Origin: Spisula solida
Lineage: Eukaryota > Mollusca > Bivalvia > Venerida > Mactridae
Reading direction: 5' to 3'
Assembly: GCA_947247005.1 (NCBI GenBank)
Contig: OX365948.1
Span: forward strand, 33,360,601 to 33,424,600
DNA: 64,000 nt
The notes beneath the pieces were generated by a model that was given only the letters and a program-made list of their open reading frames with translations, was not told the DNA's origin and searched no databases. The stretch's first letter is position 1; every line of letters starts with the position of its first letter. A program made the translations under genes and the position numbers. Shown piece after piece: positions 13,949 to 27,640 of the stretch.

Positions 13949-16900
13949 TGTTTAAGGGATGTTTTATTCTCGCTATCTTGCTTCGTTGTCAGACAAACTA
14001 CGAATATGCAATTACATCAAATCAACGTAGCTTAGTACTAATGGAGTAGCTTGCAATGTCGTCGCTTTGTTTCCTATGTGTCTTACTCACAATGCTCATA
14101 ATATGAACAGTGCATCCCGGTTCCACATTGAACTGGTCACTAGGATTTACACTTTCACATTTCAATGGACCACCGTATCATATTGAATGGTATATTATTG
14201 TGTAACAGAATTTCGGACATAACTACCGCTTCCAAGCAATTCATTAAATTGATAACAGTTGTCTCGGAGTTTGGGATAGCTTTGTTATGTAGTTTAACGC
14301 TAAGCATCTTACCGAATGTTTGCCACATATTAAACATGCCTTTGTATAATAAGAGCTATGGTGTGCAGCTACCGTTTGGGGGCAAAATTGCTAATAATGA
14401 GTGTCGTATTAGATCTTCGATGCTAGTAATGACTGTGAAATGACAGTACTGGATGAAAAATAAAGCGTTAGCGAAAAATGTAATCATTTTATTTATGAAC
14501 ATAATTGAGGAAGTAGAATATCGGAATGAATAGCTTTCTAAGCGAAACACATCGACTGACTTTTGATTCGAAAACACCGTTTTGAATAGAGTTGTAAACC
14601 AACTACACTTGCAATACTAATCCCTAATTTATCGACGTTGAATTGAATTGACTTAATGTTAAAATTATTAACAAGATTTACCGTTTATAACACCCACTGA
14701 AACAGTCAACATGACATAGCCGACTGTAAAATATTCACGCTTCGAAAAATAACAAATTTATCAAGAAATTGAAGCGAGACAGCTCATCAATCTACTTACA
14801 GAAATACTGTAGTTCACAGACAATCAAAAGTCACAAAGATACGGCGGCAGCGACTACCCACCTACGCAACAGTCAGACATAGAACGAACCAGGTGGTAAA
14901 CACATAAGGCTATAGTATTATTTTCAAAGGAAACTTAATAAAATGTGTTTCTACTCTGACAACAGACAAGTTGTGTTTTAGACCAGACATCCCGCACAGG
15001 TTGATAAGTAATTGTATCATAATTACAAGTACGTGTACCTTAATTATTGTTTAAGGTTTATCAACTTAAGATGGCAATTTAGTCACAGACAATCGACGAG
15101 ATGATTTCAAAAGTAAATAATATAATTATAGTGTCTGGAAAGTACTATCAAAGAAATAATACTACTATTCAAAATTGGACACAATTTGTGGTGAAGTAAT
15201 GATTTTGATTTAAATAGTTGAAAACTGTTCAAATAAAAAATTTAATTCTATTAACGATCTTCATAAAAAGTGAGATACCAAAAGCCAAATTATCAAAGAT
15301 CTAAAAGGACATACAAGTAGAAGGTATGGGTATACTAGATTGTACATGGATGCAGGTTGATGCTTGACCTCGAATTTACAATCCATATAAACATGGTGAA
15401 AGACTGACAGACAGACGTATGCAAACATACTGTTCCATAAACAAAGCATCACGCTTAAACAAACATACTTGAAAGAAATTCAGAATATAGTATTAAGGGA
15501 ATACAACAATAAAATGATGAAATGTGTTTTGTAATAATTGAGGTTGTAAATATTATAAGTATTAATACACCTTTTGTAAAACCAGTGAAATGTAAGTGAA
15601 TAAAGTACGATAATACTACTACAATAATGACGGAACACGAATCCCAGGTTGTCACAAAATATGGCGACTTCAGGCAAAAGTGTTGCACACTGATTTAGTT
15701 TTATATATAAAATTCTGCGCCGGAATCGAATCGACCACTGTTTTGTATCATAATACTTATCGAACTGAGTGTAAATGGAATAAGCGACATTCGGTTAGCC
15801 GAATATTGTTGATAACGACCTTATTCTTACTCATCTCAAATGGGAGGCGATAAATACCAACAGAAGTCAGAATGGTACAGGAGCTTGCATTGGTTAATGA
15901 AAGCGTCTGTACAATTATCGTGTTTATCTACGGAGTTGATTAATTCTGCCACGTTCACTCATATAAGGTAGAACATACCTATCTTGTGAAAATATGACTG
16001 TAACAAGGCTGACTGTTCTCTCTATTATACTCCACGTAGTCTTGTTTGTTTTGAACTAACAAGATGATCTCAGCTAGTAACGGAATTTCCTGCAAGTTTG
16101 CAGCATATCAATGATTGGTAGCACCCTATTTTTATTTAGTGATAATTGTGGTTTTTGGGATATTGAGATAATGCTGTTCATATAATGATTAATTCAATTT
16201 GTATCATTATTTCCATTTGAATTGAACCAAAAATATTACCACAATTTCTAGACAGCCTATTTTATTCACTGTAAATAGTAACAAATGTTTTAGCATATCA
16301 ACTTGGCATAACATAGAATCTAATTCATTATTCACAAAAATGATGCAAGTGCAGTGAGACAGTACAGATGCCCAATGCTGTCAGAATTATTGCACTTAAT
16401 ATTAAGATCTACAACTTTCTGTCATGTAATTAAGTTGCATGGACACAATGGGCGAGTTGATATGGAAATCCGAGAGCCAAGTGATGACATCATTTCTAAA
16501 AATAACATTTAAAAGTATTCACAGAGACGTAATGCATGTTAAAGACTATAAACAAAAAAGTACGAGTTAAAATCTCCAGCGTGTTTAAACTCTCAAACAG
16601 TAAAAAAGACTAATCTATGGATAAAGCAATACAAAGTATTGCAAAACTATAATCACATTGTTACACAAGCAAATTAAACGAAAGTCAAATAAAAGTATCC
16701 TCAGTTTTTTTATTTACCAACACTCATTTGAAACTCCTAAGATATACGTCATCTTACGTGGGTTAGTCGAGTTTAGGTCATATGGTTCAAATGGCGTCAC
16801 TAAAGTCGCAACCGAATGGAATCCGAGGCTTCCTAGATCGAACTCGCAGTCCTTGTGACACCGTCTAATGCTACACATGGAGTTGGTGTTCATGTTGCAG

Positions 16901-19900
16901 GGGGTTGTGTGTAATATATAACGTATTGTACGACGGATATGTTAAGTATATTATAATAAATAATAAGATGCAATATAATTATTTGATTCAATCAGTGCAT
17001 TGACACATAAACAACATCATAAACAAATATATACCTACAGTACGTTCGAATTCAAATGAGAATCGTTATAAACATAAACTCGTCTGTCAGGTAAACTTTA
17101 AATGAGTTCAATATAAAATAGTGTTTAAGGTAATTGCTAACTCATAAATTTTTCTGTACAAGAGGTATCAAACACCTGATTTTTATGAAGAACACACCCA
17201 TAAGAGTGATTGTGCAAACCCATAACAGTTTTGCTCGGCTAGTTTTTAAGATATTTTAAGATTTTGGGGAAACCCCTCAAACTGATAATTGCATTTTACC
17301 GAAAAAGTTTGGCATTTATTTACATGAAACTTGGCCTGTACGAAATTTTGTATATACGGAATCACACGATAACGTTTGTTTTAGAATATGCATGTTATAT
17401 GTATTTTTAAATGATATTTTAAAATATGTGATTTTTCATTTTTAAGTTTTACGAATAATATTGTTGAACAACATACTGTTTTCGTACATGCAACCAGTAG
17501 AGTAACTATAATAGAAGCTTTATCCCAAATTTCATGGCAGTCGCTCGGCTAGAATTTAATTGACACTTTAGTGATTTCGGAAATGTCGAAAACCAGGAGT
17601 TTACAAAATACATCAACGTTTTGAATACGTTGTATCCCGTTTTCGCGATAATTTGTTTTTCATTTTTCATTCTTTTGCTTTAACCTTTCTCTAAAGTGGT
17701 CGGGATGCTTGCTATAAACAAATATTAAAACTTGAGTAAATTTGTGTGTGGGCTCATTATAAAACGTTTCACGTACGTTGTAGCCAGTATTCGCAAGTGT
17801 TGGTGTTTCTAATATTTTGAATAAATGGCACGTAAAAGTTCCGCTATAGCTTTATTCTGCAAGTTTATTATAGTATAATATAGTAATAACTATACAGTAC
17901 ATTCGCGATTTTAAGACATGACAACATGCTGACATATCAATTTTAATTTTTTCGTACTATATTTCATCATGATAGTCAGACGCTTTCAATGCGTCTTATT
18001 TACACCGATTTCTAAACTTCCGCTCAACTGAAGAGTACGCAATTACCTTAAAGCGCGTTCCATACATCAAAGGCGCTGTATTGTAGAGGATAAACGCACA
18101 CTTACTACAAGTTTCTATTTTATTCTGAGTTGTAGGTTCGATCCCCACCGTACAGTTTTTTAATACATGTTATATAGTCTGATATTATACTGCTGCTTTA
18201 ATGAATCACTTCAAAAGATCAAATTTTCATGTCGTAGTGAATATGAGTATATTTGATTGTTTGATTATTGTACTAAAAAATAAAAATAACATAATTGAAA
18301 TTATACGACGAATGAGAATATCACACAAAAATTAGGCTGCATACCTTTGATTCGTGTATTTTATTATTTAATATTTACAAAAAAGGTATTTGTAAAATTT
18401 AAAATAAATGTTACTTAGATGGGTGTCGGACTAGTAACGATATTGAACAAATTCTTAAAATAATTACTGGACAGGTATGATTGCGGCATGCTTATCCACA
18501 ATGTGAAAATTGATATTTAAGTATTATACTATTGATTAACGGTATCTCTTTTTAGGATATAAAAGAAATAAATCCCCTATTATTTTGAATGGGACAGCTC
18601 CCTCATAAGTATTACATGTACTAATTGAAGCGACAATACTATCCGTTCAACAGTGTTTGACAGAGACGTCATTTACATATGATCAAACAGTCAATAAAAA
18701 GTTTAAACATATAATAGTTACCTCAATTTCCGTTGAAATAATTCGAAATGGAGCAAAGAAAGGACAGATGTACACAGAGGAAAAGATTTATATATTTCTG
18801 ATGTTAATTTCAATTTGCTTTTGTTTCAAGGTGGATTGCTTAGATATGTGCCTGCGTATGTGAATCATTTTTTACTAAACAAATGCGTTCTTTCCAAAGA
18901 TTTGTTGGTGTGAAAATAGTATCAATATCGTAAAAAAGACTTTTTATTGAAGATGAGGTCAAATGTATGAATACAAAAATAACGTGAATAGAAGAAAGTA
19001 TAATTTTAACACTTTAAAATCTAAGAATGTGTGGGATGTAAAATACGCCTGGGACCTGATATAATATTCAGGTTAGATTGGAACACACAACCCAATAGGA
19101 TCACACCAAATGATTTACATCAGAAGAAATATTACTAATACCAATCCTTATCTAACTGTTTGGCCTGTAAACACTTGCTGGCCCACACTTGGAAAAATCA
19201 TTGACCATCTAGTACCCACGCACCAGTGCAAAATGTTAGTTACATAGCTTATTTGTTCTCATCTTTTGTACTTCAAAGCTTTTCATTATACTCTGGATAG
19301 TGGATAAGATTAATGCAATAATAGAGATGTTCGGTATTTGCCAAAATATGACGTTTGCAGATGTCTTTGTCTGTGGTCATAAATGAAGGACATTCTAACA
19401 AAAGTTGAATTATTCCTTTCATGTTTTGCATAATTGACATTTATGTTCAGGTCTTGGAGTTGTACGAGTTAACGGCATTTTCCTTTCTCTATGTCTAATA
19501 TGCGAGACAAAATCTTGCCAAAGCTAATCGACGGGCTTTATGAGATATTTATTATTCTTTTTAAGCTCGCTATTTTCGATTTGCTTTCCTTTCCAGGCTT
19601 GATAAATCATTGAACATCTTCAACACATTTTGTAAGCATTACTTATACTCGTAATCGTTGGACATAGCTGAGATAGTTTTTCTCTTTCATGCTTCGTTGT
19701 TAGACATACTACGTGTATGCGATAATTAACATCAACTCCACGGAGGTATAACATCAACTGCACGGAGGTATAGTTCGCCGGGGATAACACTAGCATTATC
19801 AATAAACAAACAAAGCAAAATTAATTATAAACACTGCACGGTCGACTGACCGCCAGTTATCAGTGTACATTTTAAGAGTATATCATTAAAAGTGTATATG

Positions 19901-21502
19901 CAAAAGATTGAACAAAAATGAATATCAAAAATGTATTTAATTTTAATTTTATTTGTAAATAAAGGATAGTATTATCTCCGGCGACCTATACTAATGGAAT
20001 AGCTTGTTATGTCGAATCTTCTTTCCCATGTTCTTACTCACATTGATCGAGAAAATGCATCCCGGTGCCATATTGAATGGGTCAATTAACACCGTCACAT
20101 TTCCATGGATCACCATTAAATGTTGAGGGATATAATACATCACTGTGTAACACAGTTTCAGACTTAATTGATCAACTAAGTAACAGTTACGTGATAACAA
20201 TTAGTCTTGCGCATCGCCTGATGTCACTTGAACATATCCTGTGAGAACTTTCTATATATTAACCGTAATACACGGAATCATCGCTTGGTAGGACATTATA
20301 CTCTACAGCTGACGACCATAGAAGAACTAAATGATGTTCATTAACCATACTATATAGAAATAATTATGTCCAGCGACTCGCACTAGACGTCTACTAGTAC
20401 TTTCCATTGTACTAATATAGAAATCAATATTCATGGCGAACTTACATACACAGCCCTCTACACTTCCACCTGTCGTGCCATTATCAATTTTGGTGGGCTT
20501 CTATGGCTTTTATTCTTAAGTATTTTGTAAGCTAAAGATATCCTTGTATTAAGATTATAGCCCTAACTATGAACGTATATTCCCAGATTTAAAATGTGTG
20601 CTTACATGTCAGTAGCAAAGACAAACAAAATACCTTACTCACATTCAACAACATCCTTCTTGACGAGTTGCACAATAACGAAAGTTAAGATAGTAAAGAC
20701 AGGGACTGAAACACATAACTGAAACAGTCGAGCAACGAAAACATAAAAACAAAGAAAGACCACATTTACACGGCGCAGTGCCCAACACATACCTGAACGA
20801 GATAAATGAACTTAACGACAGAAAGTTGAAGTTTCAGCCGTCAGAAAGTTAAAGTTCGTAACTAAACTTATGCCTAAGCTGGTTATTTCGATTATTTGGT
20901 TGTCCTGCACATGCTCAAATTGTTTAAGCATTACTTTCGGGGTAAGTGTGAGGTTTGGTGCAATGTAAAACGGTTAAGTCCCCACTGGCATTTTTGCTGT
21001 CCGCGGAAGTTCCATAGTCAAGTTTCCTCTATTTATGTATCGTCAACTTTATAGTAAAATAGAAAATTACGAAAGTATTTTTTCATTGTGCCTTTTTTGT
21101 GTGAAACTTTGTTCATGTTGTATGTATCCGTCTGTAATTTTGTTGTCCTGCGCAAGGCATGTCTTTCAAAATTGCATGTATACTGTATCTGTTGTGGATT
21201 GTCCTTGTGGTGTGTGTCGTCCGTTACTTATTTCTTTATTTTTTATTTCTTAAACTAGGTCAATCAGCTTTTTGACAACTTAGACTTGGGAAGTTCATTT
21301 TCTCGTTAGGTAATTTGTTGGGCATTGTGTCGTGTACTTGTTGTATGTGATGGGTTTATGTTTTCTGTGCTCGGCCAGTTCATTTTTGGGCTGCTATCCC
21401 TGACTCACATTCTGTTATCATTTCTTATACACGTTGATTGTATCTTTATGGAGATAGTTTTGTCCGTTACATACGCTCTGTCAGACCACATTTACAAATT
21501 AA
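13949..21502. repeat. Tandem array copy 3
   Basis: Third copy. It carries a private 919-bp TTAA-flanked insertion at 17,129-18,047 and lacks both copy 2 insertions. It shares with copy 4 the loss of about 220 bp near 19,141 (equivalent to 3,860-4,078). Around 15,100-15,300 it is instead closest to copy 2. Different segments therefore give different closest relatives. Confidence 0.93.
17129..18047. mobile_element. 919-bp piggyBac-like MITE (TTAA target)
   Basis: Termini are GGTAATTGC and its exact complement GCAATTACC, directly flanked by TTAA at 17,125-17,128 and 18,048-18,051. The same locus in array copy 1 (near 2,753) is empty and reads TCAA. TTAA duplication with short inverted ends is the hallmark of piggyBac-type elements. 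No transposase frame is present, so mobilisation must have come from elsewhere. Confidence 0.85.
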
Positions 21503-21997
21503 TGTTGAAGGGATGTTTTATTCTCGCTATATTGCTTAGTTGTCAGACAAACTACGAATATGCAATTACATCAAATCCACGTAGCTTAGTACTAATGGGA
21601 GTTGCCTGCAATGCCGACGCTTTGTTTCCTATGTGTCTTACTCACAATGCTCATAATATGAACAGCGCATCCCGGTAAACATTGAACAGGTCACTAGGAT
21701 TTACACTTTCACATTTCAATGGACCACCATAACATATGGAATGGTTTATTATTGTGTAAAAGAAAATCGGACATAACAACCGCTTCCAAGCAATTCATTA
21801 AATTGATTATAGTTGTCGCGGAGTTTGGGATAGTTTTGTTATGTAGTTTAACGCTAAGCATCTTACCGAATGTTTGCCACATATTAAACATGCCTTTGTA
21901 TAATAAGAGCTATTGTGTGCAGCTACCGTTTGGGGGCAAAATTGCTAATAATGATTGTCGTATTAGATCTTCGATGCTAGTAATGACTGTGAAATGA
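21330..21997 (+). repeat. Array module A with short open frames (copy 4 example)
   Basis: Module A recurs at 1-420, about 6,290-6,960, 13,830-14,443 and here. It holds an open frame of 83-92 codons in every copy (168-419, frame shared with 6,563-6,964, 14,165-14,443, 21,719-21,997), with one hydrophobic stretch around residues 25-50. The 27-nt difference in copy 1 keeps the frame. Comparing copies 3 and 4 by eye gives about a dozen amino-acid changes against two silent changes, as expected without protein constraint. A signal-peptide-like start (MSSLCFLCVLLTMLII in copy 3) precedes it but ends in a stop in copies 3 and 4. I recognise no protein family; most likely it is non-coding or a decayed gene. 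Confidence 0.6.
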
Positions 21998-23345
21998 CAG
22001 TACTGGATGAAAAATAAAGCGTTAGCGAAAAATGTAATCATTTTATTTATGAACATAATTGAGGAAGTAGAATATCGGAATGAATAGCTTTCTAAGTGAA
22101 ACACATCGACTGACTTTTGATTCGAAATCACCGTTTTGAATAGAGTTGTAAACCAACTACACTTGCAATACTAATCCCTAATTTATCGACGTTGAATTGA
22201 ATTGACTTAATGTTAAAATTATCAACAAGATTTACCGTTTGTAAAACATAACACCCACTGAAACAGGCAACATGACATAGGCGACTGTAAAATATTCACG
22301 CTTCGCAAAATAACAAATTTATCACGAAATTGAAGCGAGACAGCTCATCAATCTACTTACAGAAATACTGTAGTTCACAGACAATCAAAAGTCACAAAGA
22401 TCTGGCGGCAGCGACTACCCACCTACACAACAGTCAGACATAGAACGAACCAGGTGGTAAACGCATTAGGCTATAGTATATAGTATCATTTTCAAAGGAA
22501 ACTTAATAAAATGTGTAACTACTCTGACAACAGACAAGTTGTGTTTTAGACCAGACATCCCGCACAGGATGATAAGTAATTGTATCATAATTACAAGTAC
22601 GTGTACCTTAATTATTGTTTAAGGTTTATCAACTTAAGATGGAAATTTAGTCACAGACAATCGACGAGATGATTTCAAAAGTAAATAATATTATTATAGT
22701 GTCTAGAAAGTACTATCAAAAATAATACTAGTATTCAAAATTGAACACGATGTGTGTTGACGTAATGATTTTGCTTTAAATATTTGAAAACTGTTCAAAT
22801 TATAAGTGAATTGATATTAACAATCTTCAAAAATAAAGTAACATACCTAAAGCAAAATTATCAAAGATCTAAAAGTAGAATATATGGGTATAGATGGCAC
22901 ATGGATGCCAGTTGATGCTTGACCTCGAGTTTACAATCCATATAAACATGGTGAAAGACAGACAGACAGACGTATGCAAAAATACTGTACCATACACAAG
23001 GCATCACGCGTAAACAAACATACTGGAAAGAAATTCAGAATATAGTAATACGGGGGAAAATAATACAACAATAAAATGATGAAATGTGTTTTGTAATAAT
23101 TGAGGTTTTAAATAATATAAGTATTCATACACCTTTTGTAAAACCAGTGAAACGTAAGTGAATAAAGTATATCTTATGATAATACTATTGTAATAAAGAC
23201 GGAAAACGATTCCCAGGGTTGTCACAAAATACGGCGACTTCAGGCAAAAGTGTTGCATACTGATTTAGTTTTGTATATCAAATTCTGCGCCGGAATCGAA
23301 ATGACCACTGTTGTGTAACACAATAATAATCGAACTGAGTGTAAA

Positions 23346-24092
23346 CACAGGTAACTGTATCATTGATAGAGTTAATAATGTTTTTTATAAAATTAATAGT
23401 ATCTTAGAAAGGTGGATTTGTACTAGAGTGGTCAGATGTTCAGGGTATCGAAAAGAAGAATTGGCTTTCGATATCTTTATATAGTAATTACATTCATAGC
23501 CAACAGCGTTAAAACTACCTCCATGCAAAACCCTAACGAAATTGATCAACTATTTAAAACGTTATACCATGAAATGTATACAGTCAGAACTTGATACAAC
23601 GACGCTGTTCGTTTCCAAGAAAAATGTCGTTGTAACGAATATGTCAGTATACTGAATTGATACAAAGAGCGTTTTAAAACTTTTGTCTCCAAATATGATG
23701 TGAGTATAATGAATTTGTCAGTATATCGGATGTCGTTATATCGAGTCCTGACTGTACCACGGTGTCCAGTCAGTCACTGAGGCATTCAATAGAAACGATA
23801 ATGCTATTCTAAACAAGAAAAAAGAAAGTGACCTCACGCACTATGGTTTTATTTTCTTATTTATGGACAGATTTTTAAAATATTGATATCAAATTAAAGA
23901 CGAAGATCTCTAGTTTTTGACGATGTAAATATATTTAAAAAACTTAAGTATTATGGAAATGTTGATTCAAAACTAACTGCACCTCAGTGACTGTGTTGTC
24001 AATTTCCGGTGTTATAAACCTTTCTAAGATATTATGAATTTCATAAAAAAGATTGTTTTGTTTACTCTTTATTAATGATACAGTTACCTGTG
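23346..24092. mobile_element. 747-bp hAT-like MITE with 8-bp target duplication
   Basis: It begins CACAGGTAACTGTATCATT and ends with the inverted counterpart. Inverted similarity continues with gaps for about 80 bp to a block reading TATCTTAGAAAGGT and its complement. The 8-bp direct repeat AGTGTAAA lies at 23,338-23,345 and 24,093-24,100, and array copy 2 has a single, empty AGTGTAAA near 8,627-8,634. An 8-bp duplication with CA-GG type ends fits the hAT superfamily. No transposase frame is seen. Confidence 0.88.
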
Positions 24093-24939
24093 AGTGTAAA
24101 TGGAATATGCGACATTCGGTTAACCGAATATTCTCGATAACGACCTTATTTTTACTCTTCTCATGCGGGAAGCGATAATCACCAACAGAAAGCTGAACGG
24201 TACAGGAGCTTGCCTAGGTTAATGAAAGCGTCTGTATAATGATCGTGTATTATCTACAGATTTGATTATTTCTGCCGAGTTCACTCATATAAGGCAGAAC
24301 ATACCTATCTTGTTAGTTTATGATTGACACAAGGCTTACTGTTCTCACTATTAGACTCCACGTAGTCTTGTTTGCTTTGAACTAACTAGATGACCACAGC
24401 TAGTTACAGATGTTACTGCAAGTTTGCAGCATATCTATGATCGGTAACTCCTTATTGTTATTTAGTCAAAATTGTGTTTTTTGTGATATTGAGATTATGT
24501 TGTTCATATCATGATTAATTCAATTTGTATCATTATTTCCATCTAAAGTGAACCAAAAATATTACCACAATTTATAGACAGCCTATTTTATTCACTGTAA
24601 ATAGTAACGAATATTTTAGCATATCAACTTGGTATAACATAGAATCTAATTCATTATTCACAAAAATGATGCAAGTGCAGTGAGATAGTGCAGATGCCCA
24701 TTGCTGTCAGAATTATTGCACTTAATATTAAGATCTACAACTTTCTGCCATGTAATAACGTTGCATGACCACAATGGACGAGTTCATATGGAAGTCCGAG
24801 AGCCAAGTGATGACATCATTTCTTAAAATAACATTTAAAAGTATCCACAGAGACGTAATTCATGTGAAAGACTATAAACAAAAAAGCACGTGTAAACATC
24901 TTCAGCGTGTTTAAACTTTCAAACAATAAAAAGAGGCTA

Positions 24940-25416
24940 TTAATACACTTGTTACTATAGATAGTAACACAAATAAGACTATTTGCGGCTGATTATGGCC
25001 ATCACGTGATTGATTATCGGCTATCCGCCCGGTCCGCAATCTCATAATCATAATCGGACAGGTTGAACGAGCGCACGTTACGTTATCCATGTAAACATGA
25101 CGTCACGTTGGAGCCAAAATGACGTTACGTTGCTCATATTCCAGATTTCTTTGCCAATTGTATTCACACTAAGTGCTTTTTATTGGTTACAATATTAGTG
25201 TATATCTACATCAGTAATATTTACGTTATTTGTTCTTCATAGATATTCTGAAATCGAACAATTGTATTAAAGACTTTAATACACTTCAGAGCCTGGCCGG
25301 AAATTGATAATCCGCCCGGTATGAATAATCACCCTCGGGCTGAAGCCCTCGAGGTGATTATTCATTTTCCGGGCGGATTATCGCCTTCCTGTCCGGCTGT
25401 GTCGTGTATTAACCTC
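24940..25416. mobile_element. 477-bp TA-flanked composite hairpin element, copy 1
   Basis: The left end reads TTAATACACTTGTTAC and the right end GTGTATTAACCTC, with TA on each side. The terminal motif TTAATACAC appears again internally at 25,276. From there to 25,412 the DNA is one long imperfect hairpin, with GATAATCCGCCCGG and its complement in the arms and a CCTCGGGC core. A second copy of identical length is at 56,800-57,276. The array site in copy 1 (near 2,203) is empty. Confidence 0.88.
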
Positions 25417-27640
25417 TAAATATATGGATAAAACAATAACAAAGTATTGCAAAAACCTCAAATCACATTATTACACAAGCAAATCAAACAAAGTCAAATA
25501 AAAGTACCCTCAGTTATTTTTGTTTACCAACACTCATTTGAAACTCCTTGGCAATTTAAGATATACGTTATCTTACGTGGGTTAGTCGAGTTTTGGTCAT
25601 ATGGTTCAAATGACGACACTAAAGTCGCAACCGAATGGAATCGGAGGTTACCTAGATCGAACTCGCAGTCCTTGTGAACCCGTCTAATACTACACCTGGA
25701 GTGGATGTTCATGTTGCAGGAGGGTTGTGGGTAATATATAACGTCTTGTACGACGGATATGTTAAGTATTTAATTATGAATGATAAGATGCAATGTAATT
25801 ATATGATTCAATGAATGCATTGACAAGATAAACATCTATATCATAAACAAATATATACACACCAAATGATTTACATCAAAATAAATATTACTAATACCAA
25901 TCCTTATCCAACTGATTGGCTGTAAACACTTGTTGGCCCACACTTTGAAAAATCATTGACCATCTAGTACCAACGCACCAGTGCAAAATGTTAGTTACAT
26001 AACTTATTTTTTCTCGTCTTTTGTACTTCAAAGCTTTTCATTATACTCTGGACAGTGGATGTTAATGCAATAACAGAGATGTTCGGTATTTGCCAAAACA
26101 TGACGTTTGCAGATGTCTTTGTCTGTGGTCATAAAATGAAGAACATTCTAACAAAAATTGAATTATTCCTTTCATGTGTTGCATAATTGACATTTATGTT
26201 CATGTCTTGGAGTTGTACGAGTTAACGGCATTTTTCTTTCCCTATGTCTAATATGCGAGACAAAATCTTGCCAAAGCTAATCGACGGGCTTAACAAGATA
26301 TTTATTATACTTTTTAAGCTGGCTATTTTCGATTTGCTTTCCTTTCCAGGCTTGATAAATCATGGAACATCTTCAACAAATTTTGTAAGCATTACTTATA
26401 CTCGTACTTGTTAAACATAGCTGAGATAGTTTTTCTCTATCACGCTTCGTTGTTAGACATACTACGTATATGCGATAATTAACATCAACTCCACGGAGGA
26501 ATAACATCTACTCCACGGAGGTATAACATCAACTCCACGGAGGTATAGTTCGCCGGGGATAACTCTAGCCTTATCTATAAACAAACAAAGAAAAATTAAT
26601 TATAAACACTGCACGGTCGACTGACCGCCAGTTATCAGTGTAGATTTTAAGAGTATATCATTAAAAGTGTATATGCACAAGATTGAACAAAAATGAATAT
26701 CGAAAATGTATTTAATTTTCAATTTTATTTGTAAACAAAGGCTAGTGTTATCTCCGGCGAACTATACTAATGAAATAGCTTGTTATGTCGAATCTTCTTT
26801 CCTATGTTTCTTACTCACATTGATCGAGAAAATGCATCCCGGTGCCATATTGAATGGGTCAATAAGATTAATACCGTCACATTTCCATGGATCACCATTA
26901 AATGTTGAGGGATATAATACATCACTGTGTAACAACGTTTCGGACTTAATTGATCAACTAAGTAACAGTTACGTGATTACAGTTACAATTAGTCTAGCGC
27001 ATCGCCTGATGTCACTCGAACATATCCTGTGAGAACTTTCTATATTATAACCGTAATACACGGAATTGTCGCTTGGTAGGACATTTTACTCTACAACTAA
27101 CGACAATAGAAAAACTAAATGATGTTCATTAACCATACTATATAGACATAATTATGTCCAGCGACTCGCACAGCTTGTCTATAAGGCGTCTACTAGTATT
27201 TTCTATAATACTAATATGAAATCAATATTCATGGCGAACTTACATACACAGCCCTCTACACTTCCGCCTGTCGTGCCATTATCAATGTTGGTGGGCTTCT
27301 GTGGCTTTTATTCTTGAGTATTTTGTAAGCTTGTATTAAGATAATAGCACTAACTATGAACGTATATTAACATATTTAAAATGCGTGCTTACACGTCAGT
27401 AGCAAACACAAACAAAATACCTTACTCACATTCAACATCCTTATTGACGAGTTGCATAATAACGAAAGTTAAGAAAGTAAGACTGAAACACATAACTGAA
27501 ACAGCCGAGCAACGAAAACGTAAAAACAAAGAAAGGCCACATTTACACGACGCAGTGCCCAACACATACCTGAACGAGATAAAAGAACTTAACCACTGAA
27601 AATTGAAGTTTCAGCCGCCAGAAAGTTAAAAGTGCATGTC

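Larger units (their letters stand above)
21503..27640. repeat. Tandem array copy 4 (terminal, truncated)
   Basis: Fourth and last close copy. It carries private insertions at 23,346-24,092 and 24,940-25,416 and a private deletion of about 1.15 kb near 25,858 (equivalent to copy 1 about 2,665-3,816). Similarity to the other copies stops near 27,640, about 650 bp short of a full unit, so the array ends here. The boundary was judged by eye to within some tens of bases. Confidence 0.9.
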
